A stretch of DNA of 26,023 nucleotides from CAYUVA01 sp964448115 [NCBI: uncultured bacterium]. GTDB taxonomy: Bacteria > CAYUVA01. Below the pieces are notes generated by a model. The model was given only the letters and a program-made list of their open reading frames with translations. It had not been told where the DNA came from and did no database searches. The stretch's first letter is position 1. Every line of letters starts with the position of its first letter. The stretch is from the NCBI GenBank assembly GCA_964448115.1, contig CAYUVA010000054.1:1-26023 (forward strand), read 5' to 3'. The position numbers and the translations under genes are program-made. Shown here one piece after another: positions 16,108-23,878 of the stretch.

Positions 16108-18696
16108 ATGTACAAAGGGGTTTTCAAATCCGATCCCAGGCTTTTGATCATCGTTTATCTATTGACCCTGTTTATGCTTTTTCTTCGATCATATACGGTT
16201 TATGCTCAGGGTGTGATCCCTACTGGACCCATAGCCCCCACTGGAGGCGCTATACCGGCTGCTGCGGAAAAGGAGAAAAGCTCTGATATCGAGGAGGAAA
16301 AAAGAAAGCTCAAGGAAGCCTTCGAGCGTAAACAGAAGCTCTTCGAGGAGTTCGAAAAGACCGAGGAACCGCTAAGGATCTACGCGGTGAGGCAGGAGTA
16401 CATGCAGGATGAGCATCTGATAATCTTGTCCGGATATGTCGAGGTGAGCCAGCACAAGTTCTCCCTGAAAGCAGACAAGGTCATTTTCAATGAATGGACA
16501 CGGGATCTTGTGGCCGAGGGGGATGTGATGGTTAAGTTCGATGAGGATACCTTCACCGGAAGTCGGCTAGAATACAACACAGCCTACCGAGTGGGTACAT
16601 TGTACGATACAAGAGCGGTGGTAAAGCCGGATCTTTACCTGGAGGGGATGATCCTGAAGAAGCTCCCCCCGGATGCCAAGGACGGGGCTGATCGATACAA
16701 GATATACCGCTGTCGATTTTCGAGCTGCTCACCGGAGCCGTACTATGACTGGCACATACGATCAAGAAGCGTCTATGGACACCTGGGCAAATACCTACAG
16801 ATGTATCATCCGGTTCTATATCTATGGAAGATACCGATTGTTTATTTTCCCTACTGGGTGCATCCGATCAAGACCGAGCGCTGCACTGGCTTTATGATAC
16901 CCTCTGTTGGATATTCACAAAGCCGTGGATACTACACGAAAAACGAGTTCTTCTGGGCTGTTGCCGATAATATGGGTGCAAATTTTTACTATTCGAGCCG
17001 CAGCAAAACCGGCGATGATTATGGCGCAGACTTCGAGTATGTGTTCGCTCCCCAATCAAAAGGAGAGCTTAAGTATCGGGAGCTGCACTTTGCCGGCGAT
17101 TACGGATATTTTCGCACCAAGACACAAACCTTGCTGCTTCCATCTGATATCCCCGGCAAGGTGCAATGGCTCTACTTCGAGCACCGCAACCAGCTTCCAC
17201 ACGATATGGATGTAAAGGCGACCATTGACTATATCAACTACCAACTGCATGAGAGAGAATCATCGGTGGATCAATCAGACCAGGTGAATATCCTGAAGTG
17301 GGATGCGCGCAGCTATGCGGTGGTAAACAAAAGATCAGGACTCAATAGCTATACCCTGGGATTCGAGAACTACAAGGATCTGCGCGAGTTGCCCAATACC
17401 AACATCCAGTCCCTGCCATTTATCATAGCCAGAAACAACTACCAGAAGTTGCTGGGCACCGACTTTAACTTCTACCTCAATCTATATGCTGAAAGAGTCG
17501 AGAAGGCGAGCGTGGAATACTATCCTGATAATGCCTCGCAGCCTCGCTGGGCAGTGTGGGATACGCTTAGAAAGGAGTTTTACCATGCCAACCTCTCCGG
17601 CAAGCTGGAATATTACTTCTCACAGATACCTTGGCTTACAGTAAATCCCTATTTCCAGATCAAGGAATTCTACTGGAGCGAACGAAAGGAGTTAGAGCCT
17701 GATTTCCCATATAATACATGGGCAACCAGGCCAACAGAGGTCGAACCGCCTGGGAACCTCGGTCTCCTGGTCAATGCAAAACATGTCGGAAACGGCTATT
17801 GGCTGGAATATTACTCGACTGGCATCTCCTTTGAGGGACCCAAGGCAATGCGCATCTTCGAGCGATCCGCAGGCGGCTACAGCAAATTCAAGCATCTGCT
17901 ATACCCGCAATTGAGTTATTCCTATACTCCACTGCTGTACCTGGAGGACAACGATATACTGGACATAAGCTCCTATTACAGCATTTACCAGCAATCCAAC
18001 TCCATAAGATTTTCCTTTATAAACAAGCTGATAGGCAAGAAACCGCTCCCTACCGCCAGCGACCAGGAGAAAGAAAAGAAGAAGAAGATAAAATATACCT
18101 ATGATGAGATAATTAACTTCACAGTCTCCCAATCGTTCGATTTCTACAAGGAGAAAGAATACCGTCAGGCTGCCGATGATGGCGATAAGTCGAAGATGGA
18201 GCTATATCAACCGTTTTCACCCATCCAATTCCAGTTGCGGTTTTATCCTCAGCGTCAAGGGCGGATATACCTCGACGCGCAGGCATACTACAATATCTAC
18301 TTTAACAGGATCCATCGCAAATCACTTATTCTCACCTATCTTGGGGATGATTTCGAGGCTGCCATAAGCTGGATACGGGTATCTCCCATCGGCGAGTATT
18401 TTTATATCTCAGAGAGCGAGCCGATCAGCCTCGGCACCATGTTCAAGCCTTTTGACCGGCTGCGAGTGGAAGCTACCATATCGCATGACTTTATCACAAG
18501 TATTACGCCCAATGCAGGGGTGAAACTGGTCTGGCTGGCTGATTGCTGGGCGCTGGGTCTCTCATACAGAAAGACAGAGGTGAAAAACATCTACAGCGGC
18601 CAAGAGCGCAAGGATTTCGACTTCGGGATAACATTCCACCTCAAGAACCTGGGGGATGTCGGCGAGGCGGAGATCTACCGATTCAGGGGGTATTGA
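16108..18696 (+). CDS. lptD: LPS-assembly outer-membrane protein LptD
   Basis: LptD inserts lipopolysaccharide into the outer leaflet of the outer membrane with the lipoprotein LptE. The 862-residue product has a signal peptide (about 1-33), then a Pro/Gly/Ala segment and an unusual highly charged helical stretch (about 53-88). The OstA beta-jellyroll covers about 95-200 (LSGYVEVSQHKFSLKADKV, GDVMVKF). The barrel begins with the family motif region YLWKIPIVYFPYWVHP (237-252) and TGFMIPSVGYS. Cysteines are at 202, 207, 259 and 813; Cys813 (LADCWALGL) matches the conserved C-terminal cysteine region, and the N-terminal cysteines could pair with it. The gene ends five bases before the next one. 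No lptE candidate is recognisable nearby. Confidence 0.95.
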   Translation: MYKGVFKSDPRLLIIVYLLTLFMLFLRSYTVYAQGVIPTGPIAPTGGAIPAAAEKEKSSDIEEEKRKLKEAFERKQKLFEEFEKTEEPLRIYAVRQEYMQDEHLIILSGYVEVSQHKFSLKADKVIFNEWTRDLVAEGDVMVKFDEDTFTGSRLEYNTAYRVGTLYDTRAVVKPDLYLEGMILKKLPPDAKDGADRYKIYRCRFSSCSPEPYYDWHIRSRSVYGHLGKYLQMYHPVLYLWKIPIVYFPYWVHPIKTERCTGFMIPSVGYSQSRGYYTKNEFFWAVADNMGANFYYSSRSKTGDDYGADFEYVFAPQSKGELKYRELHFAGDYGYFRTKTQTLLLPSDIPGKVQWLYFEHRNQLPHDMDVKATIDYINYQLHERESSVDQSDQVNILKWDARSYAVVNKRSGLNSYTLGFENYKDLRELPNTNIQSLPFIIARNNYQKLLGTDFNFYLNLYAERVEKASVEYYPDNASQPRWAVWDTLRKEFYHANLSGKLEYYFSQIPWLTVNPYFQIKEFYWSERKELEPDFPYNTWATRPTEVEPPGNLGLLVNAKHVGNGYWLEYYSTGISFEGPKAMRIFERSAGGYSKFKHLLYPQLSYSYTPLLYLEDNDILDISSYYSIYQQSNSIRFSFINKLIGKKPLPTASDQEKEKKKKIKYTYDEIINFTVSQSFDFYKEKEYRQAADDGDKSKMELYQPFSPIQFQLRFYPQRQGRIYLDAQAYYNIYFNRIHRKSLILTYLGDDFEAAISWIRVSPIGEYFYISESEPISLGTMFKPFDRLRVEATISHDFITSITPNAGVKLVWLADCWALGLSYRKTEVKNIYSGQERKDFDFGITFHLKNLGDVGEAEIYRFRGY

Positions 18697-18701
18697 TAAA
18701 G

Positions 18702-19373
18702 ATGCACCGGGCAGACTATGTAACCAGGGAAAGCCTTGAAGAAAAGACGGCTGAGTGGCTTGAAAAAGCCTATGAATACAGTCCAAGACGAAGATATCTT
18801 AAGCTCGACCCGGCAAGATGTGCCCTGTTGGTCATCGATATGGTTAAATACTTTGCGGATCCTGGCGGCCGTAATTACCTGCCGGCAACCCATGCCATCA
18901 TCCCCAATATAAAAAGGATAGCCGAGAGTTTCAGAGCGCTAGGCTCACCGATCATCTTCACTAGGCACTGTCACCAGGGAGAGCATGACCTGGGGATGCT
19001 AGGTAAGTTCTTCTCCGACTACATCCGCTGCCATCAACCAGAGTCTCAGATCATCCACCAGCTAGAACCGACCGACCATGATGTGGTTATGACAAAGAAC
19101 ACATACGATGCGTTTCACAATACCGAACTGGAGAAAAGGTTACTTGATTGGGGGATAGATCAAGTCCTGATAACCGGGTGTTTGACGCATCTTTGTTGCG
19201 AGACCGCTGCCCGATCAGCGTTTGTGCGAGGATTCGAGGTTTACCTGGTGGCTGACGGCACTGCATCAAGCATGGAGCTATTCCATGTAAACTCCCTGAT
19301 ATCGCTTGCCAACGGCTTCGCGGTGATTCTGGATAGCGAGGGGGTAATCCAGGCTTGCAACCTGCGGAAATAG
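18702..19373 (+). CDS. Isochorismatase-family cysteine hydrolase
   Basis: The 223-residue protein belongs to the isochorismatase-like cysteine hydrolases (nicotinamidase, ureidoacrylate and N-carbamoyl amidohydrolases). The catalytic triad is visible as Asp46 (LLVIDMVKYF), Lys132 (VVMTKNTYDAF) and Cys165 (LTHLCCETAARSA). His89 and His91 near TRHCHQGEH could bind metal or substrate but the nicotinamidase DxHxxxxxH pattern is not present as such. The reading frame is open from 18543, but that region overlaps lptD and encodes nothing family-like; ATG 18702 starts five bases after the lptD stop with AGGGGG upstream. The C-terminus overlaps the next gene by 19 bases, which suggests a shared job. 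Substrate unknown; an amide or carbamoyl compound is the family-based guess. Confidence 0.88.
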   Translation: MHRADYVTRESLEEKTAEWLEKAYEYSPRRRYLKLDPARCALLVIDMVKYFADPGGRNYLPATHAIIPNIKRIAESFRALGSPIIFTRHCHQGEHDLGMLGKFFSDYIRCHQPESQIIHQLEPTDHDVVMTKNTYDAFHNTELEKRLLDWGIDQVLITGCLTHLCCETAARSAFVRGFEVYLVADGTASSMELFHVNSLISLANGFAVILDSEGVIQACNLRK

Positions 19374-20251
19374 TGGTTATCGGGGCTGGACCTGCTGGCT
19401 GCAGCGCCGCGATCCAGTGCAAGCGCCTGGGATATAATCCGCTTCTCATCGATAGCAGCGGTAAGGCTGGCGGGCTTATATACAATGCATTTTGCGTGGA
19501 GAATTATCCCGGCTTGCCGAAGAGAACTAGCGGCATAGATCTGGCAAAAAGATTTAACGAGCACTTGGAGCGCTTTGATATTGGTATCTCCAAGCACACC
19601 GTCCATAAGATCGAGCTTAGGGAACATCGGTTTTTAATCTCTCACCATCTCGGCGAGATAGAGGCTTCATCGGTAATAATCGCCTGCGGCACCAAGCCAA
19701 AGCCACTTCTCATTCCTGGAGCTGAAATGCCTGGCGGAAAAAAGCTATTTTATGAGGTAAGAGAACTCGATGGCTTTGATATAAAGACCTGTGCGATCAT
19801 TGGCGGAGGAGAGGCTGCCTTTGATTACGCGCTTTCCCTTTCAGGGAGAATGGAGTCGGTAAACATCTTTTATCGGGGCGATCATCCCAGGTTACGAGGA
19901 AGGCTTAGATACATGGTCGAAGCTTGTGCCAATATCGACCTGTATCCCAGGCATAAACCTAGGTCCATTGCTGTTAAAAAAGATAAGGTGGTGGTATCAT
20001 TCGAGGCTGATCGGCGAACATTAGATTACAAGACCGATGCGGTGCTGGTAGCTATCGGTCGAACAAGCAGGTTGCCGGAGCTGCTTGGAGATCGGGGAAG
20101 CTATTCTAAAGTCAATGGAATAGTGCTAGGACCGGGAATGTTTGCTATTGGAGATGCCAGGCTCGGCAGCCTTGGACAGGTCGGGATCGCAGTCGGCGAT
20201 GGATTACAGGCAGCAAGGTTAGCTGTTGAGTACCTGGAGAGCATAAGATGA
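19355..20251 (+). CDS. Thioredoxin-reductase-like FAD/NAD(P) oxidoreductase lacking CxxC
   Basis: The 298-residue flavoprotein has the two-dinucleotide-fold plan of thioredoxin reductase: FAD motif VIGAGPAGCSAA at 8-19, AGGLIYNAFCVENYPG (38-53) as in the TrxR NVENYPG segment, NAD(P) motif IIGGGEAA at 148-155, and the late FAD motif FAIGDARLGSLGQVGIAVGDG. The redox pair CxxC expected just before the second Rossmann motif is replaced by MPGGKKLFYEVREL, so it cannot reduce thioredoxin in the standard way and may pass electrons directly to a partner or substrate. The start is TTG at 19355, inside the upstream gene, since the only in-frame alternative (GTG 19373) would cut into the FAD motif. It overlaps the next gene by four bases. 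Confidence 0.88.
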   Translation: MQPAEIVVIGAGPAGCSAAIQCKRLGYNPLLIDSSGKAGGLIYNAFCVENYPGLPKRTSGIDLAKRFNEHLERFDIGISKHTVHKIELREHRFLISHHLGEIEASSVIIACGTKPKPLLIPGAEMPGGKKLFYEVRELDGFDIKTCAIIGGGEAAFDYALSLSGRMESVNIFYRGDHPRLRGRLRYMVEACANIDLYPRHKPRSIAVKKDKVVVSFEADRRTLDYKTDAVLVAIGRTSRLPELLGDRGSYSKVNGIVLGPGMFAIGDARLGSLGQVGIAVGDGLQAARLAVEYLESIR

Positions 20252-21162
20252 ACACGCTTCGAGTTACATATAAAAAAGGTGATGAAGATCTCGCTTATGT
20301 GTATGTAGCGTGCCTCGCCAAGGGCGGCGAGATCGAGTTCGTGGAATCTATACAGCCGCCGCTTCCCAGGGAACAAAAGTGGGTACTGATCGTCTCCAGC
20401 CTGAGAGGCTGCCCGATTTCATGCCCTATATGCGATGCGGGGGGGGATTATCAGGGGAGGCTATCAGCAGATGAGATACTCGCACAGATAGACTATCTCA
20501 TTCGAGCCAGATATCCAGATGGCAAGGTTCCGATCCCCAAACTAAAGATCCAGTTCGCTCGCCTGGGCGACCCGGCTTTGAATGATGATGTGCTCGATGT
20601 TCTCGAAAGGCTCCCTGAACTGTATGATGCGCCCGGCACCATGCCATGCATCTCCACCATCGCCCCCTGCGGAAGGGACGATTTTTTCGAGAGGTTGCTT
20701 CGGGTAAAAGATCGGCTTTACCCTGAAGGCAAGTTCCAGATGCAATTCTCCATGCATACAACCGACGAGAGATTACGCAATCGACTCATTCCAACCAAGA
20801 TATGGAGCTTTGAACAGATAGCTGATTATGGCAGCAGGTTTGTCAGAGCCAATGATCGCAAGATTGCCTTGAATTTCGCTACCCCAGTCGGATTCCCCCT
20901 GGAAGCATCCGAGCTTATCAGGTATTTCGATCCTCGAACCTTCTTAATCAAGCTGACCCCTGTCAACCCGACCCTCTCAAGCAGGCGAAATGGACTAACT
21001 GGGCTTATCGATCCTGCCAATCCAGATCTATGTGAATCGGTAGCCGCAGCGTTTAAGGAGGCAGGCTACGAGACCATCCTGAGCATCGGCGAGCCTAGAG
21101 AAAATGAGATCGGCTCCAACTGCGGTATGTACCTAAAAGCAGAGATGCCAGGTAGGGCTTGA
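20248..21162 (+). CDS. RlmN/Cfr-like radical SAM protein, atypical
   Basis: The 304-residue protein has the radical SAM cluster motif C55-x3-C59-x2-C62 (CPISCPICDAG), with RlmN-family spacing and context: VSSLRGC corresponds to the VSSQVGC of RlmN. QFSMHTTDERLRNRLIP corresponds to the SLHA-x(n)-R-x-x-[LI]-[MI]-P stretch and NEIGSNCGMYL (Cys292) to the conserved A-C-G-Q-L methyl-carrying cysteine. The second catalytic cysteine of RlmN (E. coli Cys118, TLCVSSQ) is Ile48 here, and the N-terminal accessory domain is shortened. So it is probably not a standard 23S rRNA/tRNA adenosine C2 methyltransferase. Its ATG overlaps the flavoprotein stop as ATGA, indicating translational coupling; the flavoprotein could supply electrons to the cluster. 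Substrate unknown. Confidence 0.85.
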   Translation: MNTLRVTYKKGDEDLAYVYVACLAKGGEIEFVESIQPPLPREQKWVLIVSSLRGCPISCPICDAGGDYQGRLSADEILAQIDYLIRARYPDGKVPIPKLKIQFARLGDPALNDDVLDVLERLPELYDAPGTMPCISTIAPCGRDDFFERLLRVKDRLYPEGKFQMQFSMHTTDERLRNRLIPTKIWSFEQIADYGSRFVRANDRKIALNFATPVGFPLEASELIRYFDPRTFLIKLTPVNPTLSSRRNGLTGLIDPANPDLCESVAAAFKEAGYETILSIGEPRENEIGSNCGMYLKAEMPGRA

Positions 21163-21169
21163 TGATGAT

Positions 21170-21199
21170 TTGACACATCAAGCCATGAACTCATAAAAT
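21170..21199 (+). promoter_or_regulatory. Sigma70-type promoter for the thioredoxin-domain/pcm/truA unit
   Basis: TTGACA (21170-21175), a perfect -35, is followed after 18 bases by TAAAAT (21194-21199), a 5/6 -10. It lies directly after the radical SAM stop codon. A transcript starting near 21206 would leave only about 11 leader bases before the ATG at 21217 but about 62 before the ATG at 21268. Confidence 0.55.
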
Positions 21200-21216
21200 T
21201 GCCATAGTTCGGAAAG

Positions 21217-23106
21217 ATGCTCTTTAAGAATAAACAAGCAATCCACAAGAAACAGATCGACATAACCATGAGCAATCGCAGCCCCTTGATCGGATTAATG
21301 GTATTTTCGGTCGTGCTAGTGTTTTCTCATAACCCAATAACGAGCGAAACTCACATTAACTGGCATCAATGGAATAATGAGACTTTGCTAAAGGCATCCA
21401 AGGCTAACAAGCCGATTCTGATGTTCATCAGCAACCCCTGGTGTTCATGGTGTCGCATGATGGATGAAGAGACATTAAAGGACTCCAGGGTTGTCGAATT
21501 TATAAACGCCAATTTTATTGCCGTAAAAGTCGATTCCGAAAAGAATCCAGCAGTTGCCTACCGCTACCTCACTGGATACTTTCCCACCCTCGCCTTCTTG
21601 ACTGCGCAGGGGGATACATTCGATGCGATTAGCTATGGTTCCCCGGAGCTTATAATCAAGGAAGCGAAACGGCGCCTGGAGATGTATCATGCTGGTGATG
21701 AAACGCTCATCGAGGGAAAAAAGAAGTATCGAGAGCGGTTTGAGATGAAACAACTCACTGTCGGCGATAAGGAGGCTGACCAGGGCACGGTTAGCAGGAT
21801 CGAGTTCAAGCTGGTGAGCAGCTATGACCGGGCTCACGGTGGCTTCGAGCGCAATCGTTTCCGCTCCAAGTTCACCCATGGTGATATCTTGCAGTATATC
21901 TTGTATCTCTACCAGGCGAAAAACCACGAGATCATGAAGCGAATAGCGGAGAAAACCATGGACACCATGATAAGCTCGGAAATATATGACCTGAATCATG
22001 GTGGATTCTTCCGCAGCGCCACCTATGATTGGACAAAGCCACACTATGAGAAGCTACTTTTGGATAATCTGAACACGGCAAAGGCTTACCTGATCGCTTG
22101 GCAGAACACCGGCAAGGAGAGCTACCTTAAGACGGCTAATAAAACCCTGGGATTCATCCAAGAGCGCCTCTATGACCAATCTAGCGGGCTTTTCTATAAC
22201 AGCCAGGTCTCCGATGAAAAATACTATGCCCTACCAGCGGATAAAAGACTCGAAGCCCCCTTACCACCGGTAAGCGATCTTGTCATCGTGGCGAATAACG
22301 CAGTTGCTGCTCGGGTTTTACTTTATGCCTCAGCCCTGTTGGATGATGCCCAGCTTAGGGTGATCGCCTTTCGGATACTCGGCGCGCTGGAAAGGGAAGC
22401 GTACATTGAGGGTAAGGGTTACAAACACTCAATCAATGGCAAATTGAATTACATTTACCTTGCGGATCAGGTGCAGGTAGCCTTAGCTCTACTGGAAGCT
22501 TACTACTTCACACTTGATAGGAGATACTTGGATAGATGCAGGCAGTTGGCTGATTATATATGGGAGAACTTCCATGATCTCGAATCGGGAGGATTGAGCG
22601 ATTACAGTTCTACAGTGCCACAGCCAGGCTGGATGGGGACCAAACTGATAAGGCTCCCTGAAAACGCGGCTGCTGCCTATTTATACCTGCACCTGGGGGA
22701 TATTTTGAATAACAAAGATTATCTTCAGCGTGGAGAAAGGTTGTGCGATCTATTGACTACCGATATGGAGCGGCTGCGTATTACATCCCTGATGGAGTAT
22801 GCCTGGGCACTGGATAGGCTATGCTTCAAGCCGGTCGAATTCATTATTTATAACTCAAAGGGAAAACAATACGGTAAAAATATGCTAAGATACATCGCCT
22901 CCATAATAGAGCCGAAAAAGAGGATATTATTCAGGGAAGATCTGCCCGTGGATTACCTGGCTGATAACAACTTGACTCTGCCAAAAGGCGAAGGCTTCGT
23001 AGTGGTAAGGGTGGGCGATGAAATCTCGTCGCCTGCTGATGATTATCAACAATTGTTAAAGCAATACAAGGAGGTAGCGATAAATGCCTACAAGAGAGAG
23101 CAATAA
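21217..23106 (+). CDS. Exported thioredoxin-domain protein with alpha/alpha barrel (DUF255/YyaL-like)
   Basis: The 629-residue protein resembles the YyaL/SPATA20 family: an N-terminal thioredoxin-like DUF255 domain (about 46-155) with active-site NPWCSWCRMMDEE (Cys76, Cys79) and cis-Pro123 in YFPTLAF, followed by a long helical region typical of six-hairpin glycosidase-like barrels. The usual family proteins are cytoplasmic, but this one has a hydrophobic segment (about 22-38), so it is probably exported or anchored. Two starts are credible: ATG 21217 and ATG 21268. The latter gives a normal signal peptide (MSNRSPLIGLMVFS) and fits the promoter position better. Both have poor ribosome-binding sites. 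It overlaps pcm by 23 bases. A thiol-disulfide or redox-sensing role is inferred; family function is not settled. Confidence 0.85.
   Translation: MLFKNKQAIHKKQIDITMSNRSPLIGLMVFSVVLVFSHNPITSETHINWHQWNNETLLKASKANKPILMFISNPWCSWCRMMDEETLKDSRVVEFINANFIAVKVDSEKNPAVAYRYLTGYFPTLAFLTAQGDTFDAISYGSPELIIKEAKRRLEMYHAGDETLIEGKKKYRERFEMKQLTVGDKEADQGTVSRIEFKLVSSYDRAHGGFERNRFRSKFTHGDILQYILYLYQAKNHEIMKRIAEKTMDTMISSEIYDLNHGGFFRSATYDWTKPHYEKLLLDNLNTAKAYLIAWQNTGKESYLKTANKTLGFIQERLYDQSSGLFYNSQVSDEKYYALPADKRLEAPLPPVSDLVIVANNAVAARVLLYASALLDDAQLRVIAFRILGALEREAYIEGKGYKHSINGKLNYIYLADQVQVALALLEAYYFTLDRRYLDRCRQLADYIWENFHDLESGGLSDYSSTVPQPGWMGTKLIRLPENAAAAYLYLHLGDILNNKDYLQRGERLCDLLTTDMERLRITSLMEYAWALDRLCFKPVEFIIYNSKGKQYGKNMLRYIASIIEPKKRILFREDLPVDYLADNNLTLPKGEGFVVVRVGDEISSPADDYQQLLKQYKEVAINAYKREQ
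23068..23074 (+). promoter_or_regulatory. Strong Shine-Dalgarno sequence fixing the pcm start
   Basis: AAGGAGG sits nine bases before ATG 23084, inside the end of the upstream gene. It supports the long, membrane-anchored form over the internal ATG at 23204, which has only a weak purine run ahead of it. Confidence 0.75.
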
Positions 23107-23848
23107 ATGGTGGACACTATCGATGCTCATACTATCGCTCTGTGCTGTAATTGCCGTTCTGCTCGTAATGCCCCAGCCGACATCCTGCTCGGATACGAGC
23201 AAGATGAGCCTCGATTACAATAGCCAGCGGATTCGCATGGTAAAAACCCAGATCGGAGCCAGGGGTGTCAAGGATGAAAGGGTGCTGGAAGCTATGAGAA
23301 CCGTTCCCCGCCACCAGTTCGTGCCCCAATATAATCGAGACCGATCTTACGGTGATTACCCGCTTCCCATCGGCAAGGGACAGACCATCTCGCAACCATA
23401 CATCGTGGCACTGATGACCGAGCTTCTACATCCCAAGAGAGACCATAAAGTGCTGGAGATCGGCACCGGCTCCGGCTACCAGGCGGCAGTGCTAAGCCAC
23501 CTGGTGAGCAAGGTCTATACCATCGAGATAATCCCTGAGCTTAGCCATCGCGCGCAAGAGACCCTGAAAAAGCTCGGCTATGACAATATCGAGTTCAAGA
23601 TAGGCGATGGCTACCGGGGGTGGAAGGAACATGCCCCCTTTGATGGGATCATAGTAACCGCAGCCCCTGACCACATCCCTGAACCCCTCATTGAGCAGCT
23701 GGCAGTCGGCGGCAGAATGGTTATACCAGTCGGGAAATGGTACCAGAAGCTGGTGGTCGTAAGAAAGACAGAGAATGGCATCGAAAAGGAGGATATCATC
23801 CCGGTCTCCTTTGTCCCTATGACCGGCGAGGCACAGGAGAAGAAATAG
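23084..23848 (+). CDS. pcm: Protein-L-isoaspartate O-methyltransferase with N-terminal membrane/signal segment
   Basis: PCMT methylates L-isoaspartyl residues with S-adenosylmethionine to start repair of damaged proteins. The 254-residue product has the usual motifs: VPRHQFVP (74-81), GKGQTISQP (97-105), the SAM site LEIGTGSGYQAA (124-135), the post-I acidic IEII and IGDGYRGW (173-180), and MVIPVG. The extra N-terminal 40 residues contain a hydrophobic segment (about 10-30) after basic residues, so the enzyme should be anchored with its catalytic part outside the cytoplasm, or be exported. The segment ends MPQPTSCSD, not a proper lipobox. It begins inside the thioredoxin-domain gene and is probably translated with it. 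The family call is firm, the location is inferred. Confidence 0.93.
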   Translation: MPTRESNKWWTLSMLILSLCAVIAVLLVMPQPTSCSDTSKMSLDYNSQRIRMVKTQIGARGVKDERVLEAMRTVPRHQFVPQYNRDRSYGDYPLPIGKGQTISQPYIVALMTELLHPKRDHKVLEIGTGSGYQAAVLSHLVSKVYTIEIIPELSHRAQETLKKLGYDNIEFKIGDGYRGWKEHAPFDGIIVTAAPDHIPEPLIEQLAVGGRMVIPVGKWYQKLVVVRKTENGIEKEDIIPVSFVPMTGEAQEKK

Positions 23849-23878
23849 GCTTGAGGGTGAAATGCCAAGACATAAAAA

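Noticed and set aside
18543-18701. N-terminal extension of the cysteine hydrolase frame
   Set aside because: It overlaps the end of lptD and is Arg/Gly/Pro-rich without family similarity; ATG 18702 fits the family start and the spacing after lptD.
21475-22044. Open minus-strand frame of 189 codons
   Set aside because: Antisense to the thioredoxin-domain gene, with no family features; the plus frame carries the CxxC and conserved motifs.
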